34,147 nt of DNA from an uncultured Acidimicrobiales bacterium (GTDB taxonomy: Bacteria > Actinomycetota > Acidimicrobiia > Acidimicrobiales > SHLQ01), in the NCBI GenBank assembly GCA_938038815.1, contig CALHTF010000131.1:1-34147 (forward strand), read 5' to 3'. The translations under genes and the position numbers were made by a program. Positions 13,738 through 21,996 of this stretch are shown here, piece by piece; positions within the stretch are counted from its first letter, which is position 1; every line of letters begins with the position of its first letter. The notes under the pieces were generated by a model, which did no database searches, was not told where the DNA came from, and worked only from the letters and a program-made list of their open reading frames with translations.

Positions 13738-14496
13738 TTAGCCCTTTTCGTGGTTTTGTCGGCGGCTGCCGCCGTGCCAGTCCTCGACCTTGCCGGGTTC
13801 GTTAAGGGCATCGGGATCGGCGCCGAGGGCTCGAAGGGCGGGAAGTTCGCGCAAGCTGCGCTTGAGTTCGGTGAAGCTGGGGAAGGTGGCCAAGCCGACC
13901 ACGTGGTCCCACAGTTGCAGCGCGTCTTCGTCACTGGGCAGGCGGCTGATGACTGGTCCGAACAGGGCCGGGCCCGCGGGCGGGTTGTAGTGGATGATCG
14001 GCGTGCCGACATCCTTGCCGGTCTTGTCGCGAGCTTCGTCGGTTTCGGCGTCGAGCAGTTCGTCCCACGACTCGTCGTCGAGGGCGTCGACCAGGTGGGC
14101 CGGCAAACCGAGGGCTTCGAGGATGGGCGAAACGTGTTCGGGGGTGCCCATGATCTTGCGGATCTCCGCCTCGGGCGCCACGTCGAAGATCGACTCACCG
14201 AAGGCGGTGTAGAGCGCGCCGATCGCATCACGCCCGTGGTCGGCTCGCACCTTGGCGGCAACCCGTAAAAGGCGAAGCCCAGCGGTGTGGCCGTCGAGGT
14301 ACTCGGGCGGGAAGTGGGCGTTGTAGTCGACGTCTTTGTTGATCAGGCGCAGCGAGATGAAGCGCCAGTCGACCTTGTAGTCGCGCTGGGCCACCACCTG
14401 GTTCACCCACCGGCTGGTGATCCACGCGAACGGGCACACCGGGTCCCAGTAGAAGTAGATGTCGTAGTCGGTGTCGTTGGTGGCTGCGTCGGTCAT
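13738..14496 (-). CDS. DsbA family / Rv2466c-like thioredoxin-fold protein with a single active-site Cys
   Basis: A 252-residue protein that opens with a beta strand and the motif WDPVCPFAWITSRW (17-30), the place of the CPWC site in mycothiol-dependent Rv2466c and related DsbA-like oxidoreductases. Here only Cys21 remains and the second Cys is Ala24. The helical insertion and the late cis-Pro region GTPIIHYNPPAG (about 163-174) are kept. A one-Cys site favours a glutathionylation-like (mycothiol-mixed disulfide) mechanism or a 2-hydroxychromene-isomerase-type role rather than disulfide formation. It is divergent from the molybdopterin oxidoreductase and is probably leaderless. Confidence 0.82.
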   Translation of the reverse strand: MTDAATNDTDYDIYFYWDPVCPFAWITSRWVNQVVAQRDYKVDWRFISLRLINKDVDYNAHFPPEYLDGHTAGLRLLRVAAKVRADHGRDAIGALYTAFGESIFDVAPEAEIRKIMGTPEHVSPILEALGLPAHLVDALDDESWDELLDAETDEARDKTGKDVGTPIIHYNPPAGPALFGPVISRLPSDEDALQLWDHVVGLATFPSFTELKRSLRELPALRALGADPDALNEPGKVEDWHGGSRRQNHEKG

Positions 14497-14502
14497 AACC
14501 GC

Positions 14503-14508
14503 AACGTA
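14503..14508 (-). promoter_or_regulatory. -10 element TACGTT (minus strand), leaderless
   Basis: TACGTT on the minus strand, then 6 nt, then the ATG at 14496. It overlaps the -35 region of the divergent oxidoreductase promoter. Confidence 0.55.
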
Positions 14509-14509
14509 G

Positions 14510-14539
14510 TTGTTTCGCGCCCGCTTTGCCGAGTAAGTT
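14510..14539 (+). promoter_or_regulatory. Promoter of the molybdopterin oxidoreductase operon (-35 TTGTTT, -10 TAAGTT)
   Basis: TTGTTT at 14510-14515 and TAAGTT at 14534-14539 are separated by 18 bp, a normal sigma-70-type layout. The start of transcription should fall near 14546, just before the 14549-14567 palindrome. Confidence 0.45.
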
Positions 14540-14548
14540 CAACAAACA

Positions 14549-14567
14549 TACCCACTCGAAGTGGGTA
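14549..14567. promoter_or_regulatory. Palindromic operator candidate TACCCACT-CGA-AGTGGGTA
   Basis: Perfect 8-bp arms (14549-14556, 14560-14567) around CGA, placed at the predicted transcription start of the oxidoreductase/HxlR operon. HxlR proteins bind short palindromes near their own promoters, so autoregulation by the downstream HxlR gene is plausible. The site could instead form an RNA hairpin in the leader. Confidence 0.5.
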
Positions 14568-14598
14568 ACGGCGACGAGGGGAACAAGAGGTACAGCGA

Positions 14599-16890
14599 AT
14601 GACCGATGTAGCGGAGCAACCGACCGAGACCGACCCGACCAAGCAGTGGCACAAGACGGTATGCATCTTGTGTTCGTGCAACTGTGGCGTGGAGGTGCGA
14701 CTCGACGATCGTCAGATGGTTCGGATTCGAGGCAACAAGGAACACGTTTCGTCAAAGGGGTACACCTGCGAAAAAGCCCTGCGACTCAACCACTACCAGA
14801 ACGCGACCAGCCGCCTCACCTCCCCCATGCGTCGCCGAGACGACGGCACCTATGAAGAGGTCGACTGGGATACCGCCATCAAAGAGGTTGCTGCCAGGCT
14901 GGTTGGCGTGCGCGACGCCCATGGACCCGAGCGGATCCTGTACTACGGGGGTGGCGGCCAAGGGAACCATCTGGTCGGTGCGTTCGGCGCCTCGCTGCGA
15001 AACGCGATGGGTATCAAGAACCGCAGCAACGCGCTGGCCCAGGAAAAGACCGGCGAAGCATGGGTCGACGGACGACTGTTCGGAACCCACCTTCACGGCG
15101 ACTTCCACCACGCCGAGGTGTCGATCTTTGTCGGCAAGAACCCGTGGCATAGCCACGGCTTCGACGAGACCCGCCGGGTCCTCAAAGACATCAACAACGA
15201 CGACAACCGGTCGATGGTCGTCATCGACCCTCGCCGGTCCGAGACCGCCGATCTCGCCGACTACTTCCTTCAGGTGAAGCCGGGAACCGATGCCTTCTGT
15301 CTTGCGGCGTTGCTCGGCACGATCGTTCAGGAAGGGCTGGTCAACAAGTCGTTCCTTACCGAGAACGCAACCGACCCGGAGGCGGTCATCGCCGAACTCA
15401 ACAAGGTCGATATTGCCTCCTATAGCGAGCGCTGTGGGGTCGACGAAGACCTCATCCGGTCGACCGCTCGCCGCATCGCTGCAGCCGACAGCGTGTCGGT
15501 GCTCGAGGATCTCGGTACCGAAATGGCACCCAACTCCACCTTGGTCAGCTACCTCCAGAAGCTGGTGTGGATCTTGGTGGGTAGCTTCGGACGACCCGGG
15601 GCCATGACCCCGCATACGTCAATGGTGCCGCTGTTTTCCTACGGAGCGACCGGCAACGAGCCATCGTCGCCGGTCACCGGCGGAGCGGTCATCTCCGGGC
15701 TGGTTCCGTGCAACGAGATCCCGGCGGCCGTGCTCACCGACCACCCCGACCGCTACCGGGCGATGTTTATCGAAAGCGCCAACCCGGTGCACTCGCTGGC
15801 CGGATCGTCGGAGTGGCGCGACGTGATGGAGGCCCTGGACTTCTCCGTCGTCATCGATGTCGCCATGACCGAGACGGCCAAGCTGGCGAGTTATGTGCTG
15901 CCCGCGTCGTCGCAATTCGAGAAGGTCGAGACCACTTTCTTCAACCTGTCGTTCCCCGACAACGCCATGACGGTGCGGGCCCCGATCCTCGAGCCGCTCG
16001 AAGGAACCTTGAGTGAGCCGGAAATGCACAGTCGTTTGCTGCGCGAGATGGGACTCCTCGACGACGAGATCATCGCCTCGCTCCGAGCGGCCGCCGAGAC
16101 TGGCCGCAAGGAGTTCGCCGCCGCATTCATGGAGGCGGCCATGGGCAAACCCGAACTCGCCGGCATCGGCGCGGTCATGTTGTACGAAACCCTGGGTCAA
16201 ACCTTGCCCAAAGGTATGGAAGCTGCCGCGGCATTGTGGTTCTCGGCGCAACAGGCCGCCATGCGCTACCCGGCCGCCGTTCGAGCCGCCGGATTCGATG
16301 TGGCCGACGAGGACTTGGGCGATGCCCTGTTCGACGCGTTGATCGAGTCGCGCGACGGCGTGGTGTTCACCCACCACGAGTACGAGCAGTCCTTCGACAT
16401 GCTCAAGACCCACGATCAAAAGATCAACGTGCACATCCCCGAGATGGTGGCCGATCTTGCCGCTTTGGCCGACAAGCCAACCGACTACCGGACCGACGAA
16501 TATCCCTTTGTGTTGGCAGCCGGTGAACGCCGAGCCTTTACCGCTAACACGATCATTCGAGACCCATCGTGGCGCAAGCGCGATCAGCAAGGATCGCTGC
16601 GGATCTGTTCCGACGACGCTACGTCGGTGGGTGTGGTCGACGGCGACCGAATCCGCATCACCACCCCCGGAGGCACCGCCGTGGCCGTGGTCGAGGTAAA
16701 CGACTCGCTCCAACCCGGACACATCACCTTGCCCAACGGCATGGGGTTGTCGTACTCGCCCGCCGGTGGCGATGCTGAGGTCACCGGTGTGGCCCCCAAC
16801 GACCTGACCACCAACGATTGGCGCGACGAATACGCCGGCACCCCGTGGCACAAGCATGTGCCGGCTCGTCTCGAAGCAGTGCCGGTGTGA
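14599..16890 (+). CDS. Molybdopterin-dependent oxidoreductase (DMSO reductase/formate dehydrogenase superfamily)
   Basis: 763 residues. The ATG is preceded by AAGAGG with an 8-nt spacer. The N-terminus binds a [4Fe-4S] cluster through C22-x2-C25-x3-C29-x27-C57. The molybdopterin domains follow, with IFVGKNPWHSHG, VVIDPRRSETADLAD and FIESANPVHSLAGS, and the C-terminal dinucleotide-binding barrel has DGDRIRITTPGGTAV and LPNGMG. At the site that normally supplies the Cys, Sec or Ser ligand to Mo, the chain reads SNALAQEKTG, with no such residue, so the Mo would lack the standard protein ligand. There is no Tat signal, so it is cytoplasmic. It is coupled to an HxlR regulator by GTGA. The substrate is unknown. 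Confidence 0.9.
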   Translation: MTDVAEQPTETDPTKQWHKTVCILCSCNCGVEVRLDDRQMVRIRGNKEHVSSKGYTCEKALRLNHYQNATSRLTSPMRRRDDGTYEEVDWDTAIKEVAARLVGVRDAHGPERILYYGGGGQGNHLVGAFGASLRNAMGIKNRSNALAQEKTGEAWVDGRLFGTHLHGDFHHAEVSIFVGKNPWHSHGFDETRRVLKDINNDDNRSMVVIDPRRSETADLADYFLQVKPGTDAFCLAALLGTIVQEGLVNKSFLTENATDPEAVIAELNKVDIASYSERCGVDEDLIRSTARRIAAADSVSVLEDLGTEMAPNSTLVSYLQKLVWILVGSFGRPGAMTPHTSMVPLFSYGATGNEPSSPVTGGAVISGLVPCNEIPAAVLTDHPDRYRAMFIESANPVHSLAGSSEWRDVMEALDFSVVIDVAMTETAKLASYVLPASSQFEKVETTFFNLSFPDNAMTVRAPILEPLEGTLSEPEMHSRLLREMGLLDDEIIASLRAAAETGRKEFAAAFMEAAMGKPELAGIGAVMLYETLGQTLPKGMEAAAALWFSAQQAAMRYPAAVRAAGFDVADEDLGDALFDALIESRDGVVFTHHEYEQSFDMLKTHDQKINVHIPEMVADLAALADKPTDYRTDEYPFVLAAGERRAFTANTIIRDPSWRKRDQQGSLRICSDDATSVGVVDGDRIRITTPGGTAVAVVEVNDSLQPGHITLPNGMGLSYSPAGGDAEVTGVAPNDLTTNDWRDEYAGTPWHKHVPARLEAVPV

Positions 16891-17336
16891 GACGGACCCG
16901 ATTCGACCAAGGACATTGCCCGCTCGGTCGCACCACCGACCTGCTCGGCGACTGGTGGACACCGATGGTGCTCCGCCAGCTGTTTGTCGGTCAGAAGCGG
17001 TTCGACGAAATCACCGAATCGCTCGACATCAGCCGGGCGGTGCTGTCCTCGCGGCTCAAACGGCTCGAAGCAGAAGGAATCGTCGTGCGCGAGCAGTACG
17101 AAGAGCGGCCGCCCCGGTTCGAGTATCTGCTCACCGACAAGGGGGTCGCGCTCTGGGATGTCGCGGCGGCGATGTGGCAGTTCGGCGACGACTGGATGTT
17201 CGATGCTCGCCCCGGTGGCGCCCAGGTGGAGCTCACCGATAAGCGAACCGGTGAGCCAGTGAAGCCCATGATGATCGATGCCAACACTGGCAAACCCCTC
17301 GACCTCGCCTCCACCAGGGTGCGGCTCCGCAAGTAG
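16887..17336 (+). CDS. HxlR family transcriptional regulator
   Basis: 149 residues from the GTG at 16887, which overlaps the oxidoreductase TGA (GTGA). It is a winged-helix regulator with the family signature GHCPLGRTTDLLGDWWTPMV (9-28), including the usual single Cys11. RFDEITESLDISRAVLSSRL (38-57) is the recognition region and PPRFEYLLTDKG (75-86) the wing. HxlR proteins sense electrophiles, oxidants or aldehydes through the Cys or an adjacent pocket. A C-terminal extension (about 108-149) goes beyond the typical 110-residue core. It probably controls its own operon through the palindrome at 14549-14567. Confidence 0.92.
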   Translation: MRRTRFDQGHCPLGRTTDLLGDWWTPMVLRQLFVGQKRFDEITESLDISRAVLSSRLKRLEAEGIVVREQYEERPPRFEYLLTDKGVALWDVAAAMWQFGDDWMFDARPGGAQVELTDKRTGEPVKPMMIDANTGKPLDLASTRVRLRK

Positions 17337-17373
17337 ATCCGAGGGGTCGGCCCACCCGGTCGAGTCCGACCAG

Positions 17374-17379
17374 TAGTCT
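17374..17379 (+). promoter_or_regulatory. -10 element TAGTCT, leaderless
   Basis: TAGTCT is followed by 6 nt and the ATG at 17386. Confidence 0.6.
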
Positions 17380-17385
17380 GGGCTC

Positions 17386-17661
17386 ATGGCCGACCACCAG
17401 AAGAACTTCCGCGAAGCCCTCGACGGCAAGGGCGACATGTCGCTGCTTGGCCTCGAAGGCAACGGCGGCCTGTTGTTCATGCTGGTGGTCGATGTCGCCA
17501 TCTTGGCGTGGATCATCATGCTGGTTGCCGGTGCGCTCTGGCACACCTTCGACATCTTGTCGCCCATCAGCTTCTGGGCGGCTGTGCCCGTGGCTGCCGC
17601 CCTGATGGGAGCCGCCTTCGCGGCGTTCATGGCGTCCAAAGCCGCATCGTCAAAGAGCTAA
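17386..17661 (+). CDS. Small membrane protein, two predicted helices
   Basis: 91 residues, family not recognised. The first 28 residues are polar (MADHQKNFREALDGKGDMSL), with a Gly-rich turn. Hydrophobic helices follow at about 29-50 and 61-85, joined by a short loop LWHTFDILSP, and the tail is Ala/Ser/Lys-rich. It could be a small inner-membrane subunit or an assembly factor. It is separated from the HxlR gene by 49 bp and has its own leaderless promoter, so it need not belong to that operon. Codon use matches its neighbours, which supports a real gene. Confidence 0.7.
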   Translation: MADHQKNFREALDGKGDMSLLGLEGNGGLLFMLVVDVAILAWIIMLVAGALWHTFDILSPISFWAAVPVAAALMGAAFAAFMASKAASSKS

Positions 17662-17864
17662 CTCGACGACCCGGTTTTGTAAGCGCCGGCACACTTTGAG
17701 TGTTTGCTGGGCCACAGACGCGTCGCGTCGAAGTTGAGAAACTGGGTTTGCAAGGTTGAACGGTTCAGGCGGGAACCCTCAACTAAGCAGCATCCGATCG
17801 AAATACAGGCGGGATATATCGATCGGTCGTCCCCTGACGGGGGCCTGGCGCTTTGGCGGGAGTG
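17662..17864. other. Convergent intergenic region with several hairpins
   Basis: No gene is credible in these 203 bases. They contain a weak ACACT-TTG-AGTGT-TT hairpin (17691-17705) suited to end the small membrane protein mRNA. A CCGATCGA/TCGATCGG pair (17794-17801, 17819-17826) and CCCC-TGAC-GGGG (17831-17842) lie just beyond the PhyH stop on the other strand. Together these look like a two-sided terminator zone without long T-runs. Confidence 0.45.
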
Positions 17865-19055
17865 TCAGGCCTCGGCAGGCGGCCGCATGTGGCCATCGCC
17901 CGACTGTTCGAACAACACGTCGTTGAAGCTTTGGCCCGGGCCGATGACATCGAACACCGCTGGTGTCGCGAACTGCACGTAGATGCTTCGGCGGTTTGCC
18001 GTCGGCGAGGTTGGTGGCGGAGCAACATGCATCGTGTGGCCAAAGTGCAGCGTGCAATCGCCGGGTTCGGTTTCGACCGCCACGATGGGAAAGTCGGCAA
18101 CCTGGCTCTCGGTAAGCGGCGGGTTCGCATGATGCGACGAGCCGACCAAGAACTTGAGCTGACCGTTTTCGGCGTTGGCTGGATCGAGTTGCACCCCGAT
18201 ATTGAGCGCCGGACACAGGACCGGGTGCCCACCCATCCCGCAGTCGCGATGCCATGGAAGATCCGAGAGACCGGTGACGATGTCGGGCTGTTTCATCACG
18301 CACGAAACCCCATCGAGGCGGTCGATGGTCGGTTGCATCTCGATGCCGGTGAGCGTGGCAAGTTCGGCGAGTCGCTGGTCGACGCCAAGAGCTTGGGCGG
18401 CGGGCGACAGTCGGTTGAGATAGGTAAGGCGACAGCACCGGTCGACCCCGTTGCTATCGGTGGCCCACCACGAGATTCCGTCGGTTGGAGTGGCGAGTTC
18501 GGTGTATCTCGCGACCTCGGATCGCAGGGTGGCCATCTCGGCGTCGGAGAACACTGATTTCACGTGTAGGAAGCCCCACCGGTGAAGCGCAGCCGACATT
18601 TCAGCCGGATCGTCGCCGAATGTGAACGATCGCACTTCGCGGTCGAGCCCCGGCGCCGTGTCTGGTCCGTAGATCGGTCGACCGAAGAACAGCGCTTGGA
18701 GTGCTGGCTCCCACACTCCGAGGTGGTCGAACGAACCTCGACCGAGTTCGGCCCGGCCTTGATACACAAGACCAAAGGCCGACCACCGCTCGGTGATCAG
18801 GTCGCAGAACGCATTGCTGTCTAGTTCGACGACGACCGACGCATTATCGGAAACGCCGTCGACGATTTCGACCGTGGTGCCCGTGCTTTGATAGGTCCAA
18901 GATCGGTCGAGGTCGCTGATGGTGAACGCGATGGCTCGACCATCGCCCGAATATGCGGCGACGATTGCGCCGTTGCCGGCGGCGATGCGCTCGCGAAGTT
19001 CGGTGGTGTGGAACCAGTCGATATCGACCCGGGCAAAAACCTCGACTGCGCTCAT
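17865..19055 (-). CDS. PhyH-family Fe/2OG oxygenase with an extra N-terminal domain (SCP2-like?)
   Basis: 396 residues, about 100 longer than a simple PhyH protein. Residues about 145-380 hold the oxygenase, with H269-x-D271 in PWHRDCGMGGHP, H343 in GHTMHVAPPP and Arg355/356 in NRRSIYVQF. Residues 1-130 are a separate alpha/beta region ending in WEPALQALFFGRPIYG. Its VVVELDSNAFCDLI and GRAELGRGSFDHL stretches resemble a SCP2 sterol/lipid-carrier domain; this is a weak, visual resemblance. The start overlaps the stop of the Rieske oxygenase (ATGA, 19052-19055), so two different iron oxygenases are made together. A lipid or sterol-like substrate is an attractive inference. Confidence 0.85.
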   Translation of the reverse strand: MSAVEVFARVDIDWFHTTELRERIAAGNGAIVAAYSGDGRAIAFTISDLDRSWTYQSTGTTVEIVDGVSDNASVVVELDSNAFCDLITERWSAFGLVYQGRAELGRGSFDHLGVWEPALQALFFGRPIYGPDTAPGLDREVRSFTFGDDPAEMSAALHRWGFLHVKSVFSDAEMATLRSEVARYTELATPTDGISWWATDSNGVDRCCRLTYLNRLSPAAQALGVDQRLAELATLTGIEMQPTIDRLDGVSCVMKQPDIVTGLSDLPWHRDCGMGGHPVLCPALNIGVQLDPANAENGQLKFLVGSSHHANPPLTESQVADFPIVAVETEPGDCTLHFGHTMHVAPPPTSPTANRRSIYVQFATPAVFDVIGPGQSFNDVLFEQSGDGHMRPPAEA

Positions 19056-20209
19056 GCGATTTCTCCTAGTGCTCGTTGGGCTTGTTCGTGAATGTTCTGC
19101 ACCCCGGGCTCGTTTCGGCCGATGGTTGCGTGGCTGTGGTCGCCCTCGCTCAGTCCTCGACCACAGGTCGAGAGCGTCGGCCCGTCTTCGAGGGTGATCG
19201 CGTTGGCCGCCGGCACCGACATTGCGAGAGCGATCTCACGTTCTTCATCGGTGGTCGGTGCCGATCGGGCCAACATCGTGTGGCGAAGCCGTGTCTGGCC
19301 CACGTCGAGGGTTGGGGTTACCTGCACGACCTCGACCCCCATCGGCGTGTTGGCAAGCATCAGGTCGGGGCACTTCCAGTACAACAACGACGTGTGCCAC
19401 ACGGGGTCAAACTCGGCGTCGCCTTCGGCATGAGCGCGCATCGGCGTGAGCGGGGCGCCGAGCCGATGGTGCCGGCTGGCGAACAGATCGAACGTGGCCG
19501 TGTTGGCGATGACTCCCGGCCCGATCGAGGCGCCGTGTACGTAGGGAAAGTGGTAGGTCTCGCTAAAGGCCTCCATCGTGGTCTTCCAGTTGGCGGGGAA
19601 CACGTGGTCGTACACCGCGACCTTCCAGAAGCTGTCGTATCCCCATCGCCCGAGCTCGGCACCAAACTCGCCCAGGTCGGCTTCGATGTCGACCGACCCG
19701 TTGGGGTCGAGGATACACCAGATGAACCCGTAGGCCTCGACGGTCGGCAGCTTGACCAACCCGGCGGTCGAGCGGTCGAGTTCGGCAAACCCTTCGGCGC
19801 CTGGGATGCCGACCAAGGTGCCGGCCGGATCGAAGGTCCAGCCGTGATAGGGACACGCATGCCGCTTCGTGCAACCGTCGCCGTTGGCGATCATCGCGCC
19901 CCGGTGGGTGCAGTAGTTGAGCACCACGTGCGCCTCGCCTTCGGCGTCGCGCGAAATAAGAAGCGACCGGTCGAGCACCTCGCGTGTGGTGTAGTCGCCG
20001 GGGTGTGCGATCGACGCCGACGGTGCAGCGCACAGCGGGGTGGTGCGAAACATCGCCTGAAGTTCGCGTTCGTGGCGTTCTTGGCTGTTGTAGTGCTCGA
20101 GCGGCACTCGCATCATCGACGGGGCCATGTCGGTGGTGCTGGAACGGATCAGCTCGTTCATGCGGTCTACGAGGTCGAACGCGGCGTGCCGGGCGAGTTG
20201 ATCTGCCAT
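19052..20209 (-). CDS. Rieske non-haem iron oxygenase, alpha subunit
   Basis: 385 residues. The Rieske [2Fe-2S] site is C100-T-H102 and C119-P-Y-H122 (NYCTHRGAMI and ACPYHGWTFD). The catalytic Fe(II) site follows in NWKTTMEAFSETYHFPYVH, with H220 and H225 as two His ligands; the Asp ligand should lie further on in the START-like domain. The family hydroxylates aromatic rings, sterols or quaternary amines and needs a reductase, which is not present in this window. It is the first gene of a two-gene operon with the PhyH fusion. It is divergent from the glnS gene. Confidence 0.9.
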   Translation of the reverse strand: MADQLARHAAFDLVDRMNELIRSSTTDMAPSMMRVPLEHYNSQERHERELQAMFRTTPLCAAPSASIAHPGDYTTREVLDRSLLISRDAEGEAHVVLNYCTHRGAMIANGDGCTKRHACPYHGWTFDPAGTLVGIPGAEGFAELDRSTAGLVKLPTVEAYGFIWCILDPNGSVDIEADLGEFGAELGRWGYDSFWKVAVYDHVFPANWKTTMEAFSETYHFPYVHGASIGPGVIANTATFDLFASRHHRLGAPLTPMRAHAEGDAEFDPVWHTSLLYWKCPDLMLANTPMGVEVVQVTPTLDVGQTRLRHTMLARSAPTTDEEREIALAMSVPAANAITLEDGPTLSTCGRGLSEGDHSHATIGRNEPGVQNIHEQAQRALGEIA

Positions 20210-20265
20210 AGCCCAGTTTCTCCCACCCGAACCGAAAGTGCGAAATAACTCTTGCGCCGCAGCCC

Positions 20266-20271
20266 TATGCT
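20266..20271 (+). promoter_or_regulatory. -10 element TATGCT, leaderless
   Basis: TATGCT is followed by 6 nt and the GTG at 20278, fixing the start of glnS. Confidence 0.55.
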
Positions 20272-20277
20272 TGGCGG

Positions 20278-21975
20278 GTGAGCAGCGACGACACGACCAC
20301 CAGCGGCGAACCCACCGAAGCCTCAGATTTCTTGCGGGAGCAGATCCGAGCCGACCTGAGCGCTGGCACCTATCAAGGGCGGGTCAAAACTCGCTTCCCA
20401 CCCGAACCAAACGGTTTCCTGCACATTGGTCACGCCATGTCGATCTGTCTGAATTTTGGGCTGGCCGACGAGTTCGACGGCACCTGCAACCTGCGCTTTG
20501 ACGACACCAACCCCGAAACCGAGAACGAAGAGTTCGTGCGGGCGATCATCGAAGATGTCGAGTGGCTGGGGTTCACCTCCGACGACGAGGTTTATTACGC
20601 CTCGAACTATTTCGGGCAGATGTATCAGTGGGCCGAGGACCTGATCAACAAAGGTCTCGCTTACGTCGACGACTCGGATTCCGAAACCATCTCAGAGATG
20701 CGCGGCGGGTTCACCACCCCGGGCCAAGACAGCCCGTTCCGCGACCGTTCGATCGAAGAGAACCTCGACCTGTTCCGTCGCATGCGCGCCGGCGAGTTCG
20801 CCGATGGCGAGCGGGTGCTGCGGGCCAAGATCGACATGAACCACGAGAACATGCAGATGCGCGACCCGGTGATGTATCGGATCAGAAACCTGCCCCATCA
20901 CCGCACCGGCGACGACTGGCCGATCTACCCCAACTACGACTGGGCCCACGGCCAGGAAGACGCAATCGAGGGCGTCACGCATTCGATCTGCACCCTCGAG
21001 TTCGACAACAACCGCGAGCTGTACGACTGGTACCACAACAACATCGATCTGCCGTTCGAGAAGCCGAACCAGTGGGAGTTCGCACGACTCAATCTGACCC
21101 ACACGGTCACGTCAAAGCGCAAGCTTGCCCAGCTGGTCGAAGATGGCATCGCCGCTGGTTGGGACGATGCGATCATGCCCACCATCAGCGGCGTGCGGCG
21201 TCGTGGTTTTCCGGCCAAGGCCATTCGTGACTTCTGCGCCCACATCGGGGTCGCCAAGTCGAACAGCGTGCGCGAGATCGAACTGCTCGAATCGTTTGTG
21301 CGCGACGAACTCAACACGATCGCACCTCGCCGCAGTGCCGTGTTGCGGCCGCTCAAGGTGGTCATCGAGAACTACCCCGAGGGCCAGGTCGAGATGCGTG
21401 AGGCGGTAAACCATCCGGGCGACGAATCGTTCGGCACCCGCGAAGTCCCGTTCTCTCGCGAGATCTACATCGAGCAGGACGACTTCGAAGAAGACCCGCC
21501 ACCCAAGTACTACCGACTCACCGTGGGCCGCGAAGTGCGACTGCGATTCGGGTACTTCATCACCTGTACCGGTTTGGTGAAGGACGACGACGGCAACATC
21601 GTTGAGCTGCGCGCCACCTACGACCCAGAAACCTCGGGTGGGAGTGCGCCCGATGGTCGCAAGGTGAAGTCGACCATCCATTGGGTCTCGGCCGCCGAAG
21701 CGGTCGACGCAACCGTGGTTCTGTACGACCGGCTCTTCACTGCCGAGCACCCCACCGCCGATGGCGCCGACCCGATGGACTCGCTCAACCCAAACGCCAA
21801 AGAGGTCATCGAAGGCGCCAAGCTCGAGCCCTCGCTCGCCGAATTACCTCAGGGCGATGTCGTACAGTTCGAACGCACCGGCTACTTCGCTCACGACCTC
21901 GATACACCGATGCTGTTTCATCGCACGGTCGGCCTGCGTGACGAATGGGCCCGCCTCCAAAAGCGAAAAGGCTAA
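20278..21975 (+). CDS. glnS: Glutaminyl-tRNA synthetase
   Basis: 565 residues, the normal length for bacterial GlnRS, which charges tRNA-Gln with glutamine. The class I motifs are visible as PEPNGFLHIGHA (HIGH at 49-52) and VTSKRKL (277-283, the KMSKS-type loop). NLRFDDTNPE (71-80) is the GlxRS signature, and the C-terminal anticodon-binding barrels follow (TSGGSAPDGRKVKSTIHWVS). The reading through DWPIYPNYDWAHGQEDAIEG supports GlnRS over GluRS. GTG start, with a leaderless promoter candidate. Most actinobacteria instead make Gln-tRNA by the GatCAB amidation route, so the presence of glnS is informative about lineage or transfer. Confidence 0.97.
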   Translation: MSSDDTTTSGEPTEASDFLREQIRADLSAGTYQGRVKTRFPPEPNGFLHIGHAMSICLNFGLADEFDGTCNLRFDDTNPETENEEFVRAIIEDVEWLGFTSDDEVYYASNYFGQMYQWAEDLINKGLAYVDDSDSETISEMRGGFTTPGQDSPFRDRSIEENLDLFRRMRAGEFADGERVLRAKIDMNHENMQMRDPVMYRIRNLPHHRTGDDWPIYPNYDWAHGQEDAIEGVTHSICTLEFDNNRELYDWYHNNIDLPFEKPNQWEFARLNLTHTVTSKRKLAQLVEDGIAAGWDDAIMPTISGVRRRGFPAKAIRDFCAHIGVAKSNSVREIELLESFVRDELNTIAPRRSAVLRPLKVVIENYPEGQVEMREAVNHPGDESFGTREVPFSREIYIEQDDFEEDPPPKYYRLTVGREVRLRFGYFITCTGLVKDDDGNIVELRATYDPETSGGSAPDGRKVKSTIHWVSAAEAVDATVVLYDRLFTAEHPTADGADPMDSLNPNAKEVIEGAKLEPSLAELPQGDVVQFERTGYFAHDLDTPMLFHRTVGLRDEWARLQKRKG

Positions 21976-21996
21976 CCGCGGCGTTCGATCGGCGCC

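Noticed and set aside
15619..16962. 447-codon minus-strand frame opposite the molybdopterin oxidoreductase
   Set aside because: It is antisense to a gene with Fe-S and molybdopterin motifs and has a His/Gly/Arg-rich product with no family resemblance.
17704..17982. Possible 92-codon plus-strand gene after the small membrane protein
   Set aside because: It spans hairpins and runs into the PhyH gene on the other strand; it has no ribosome site, no promoter spacing and no protein-like composition.
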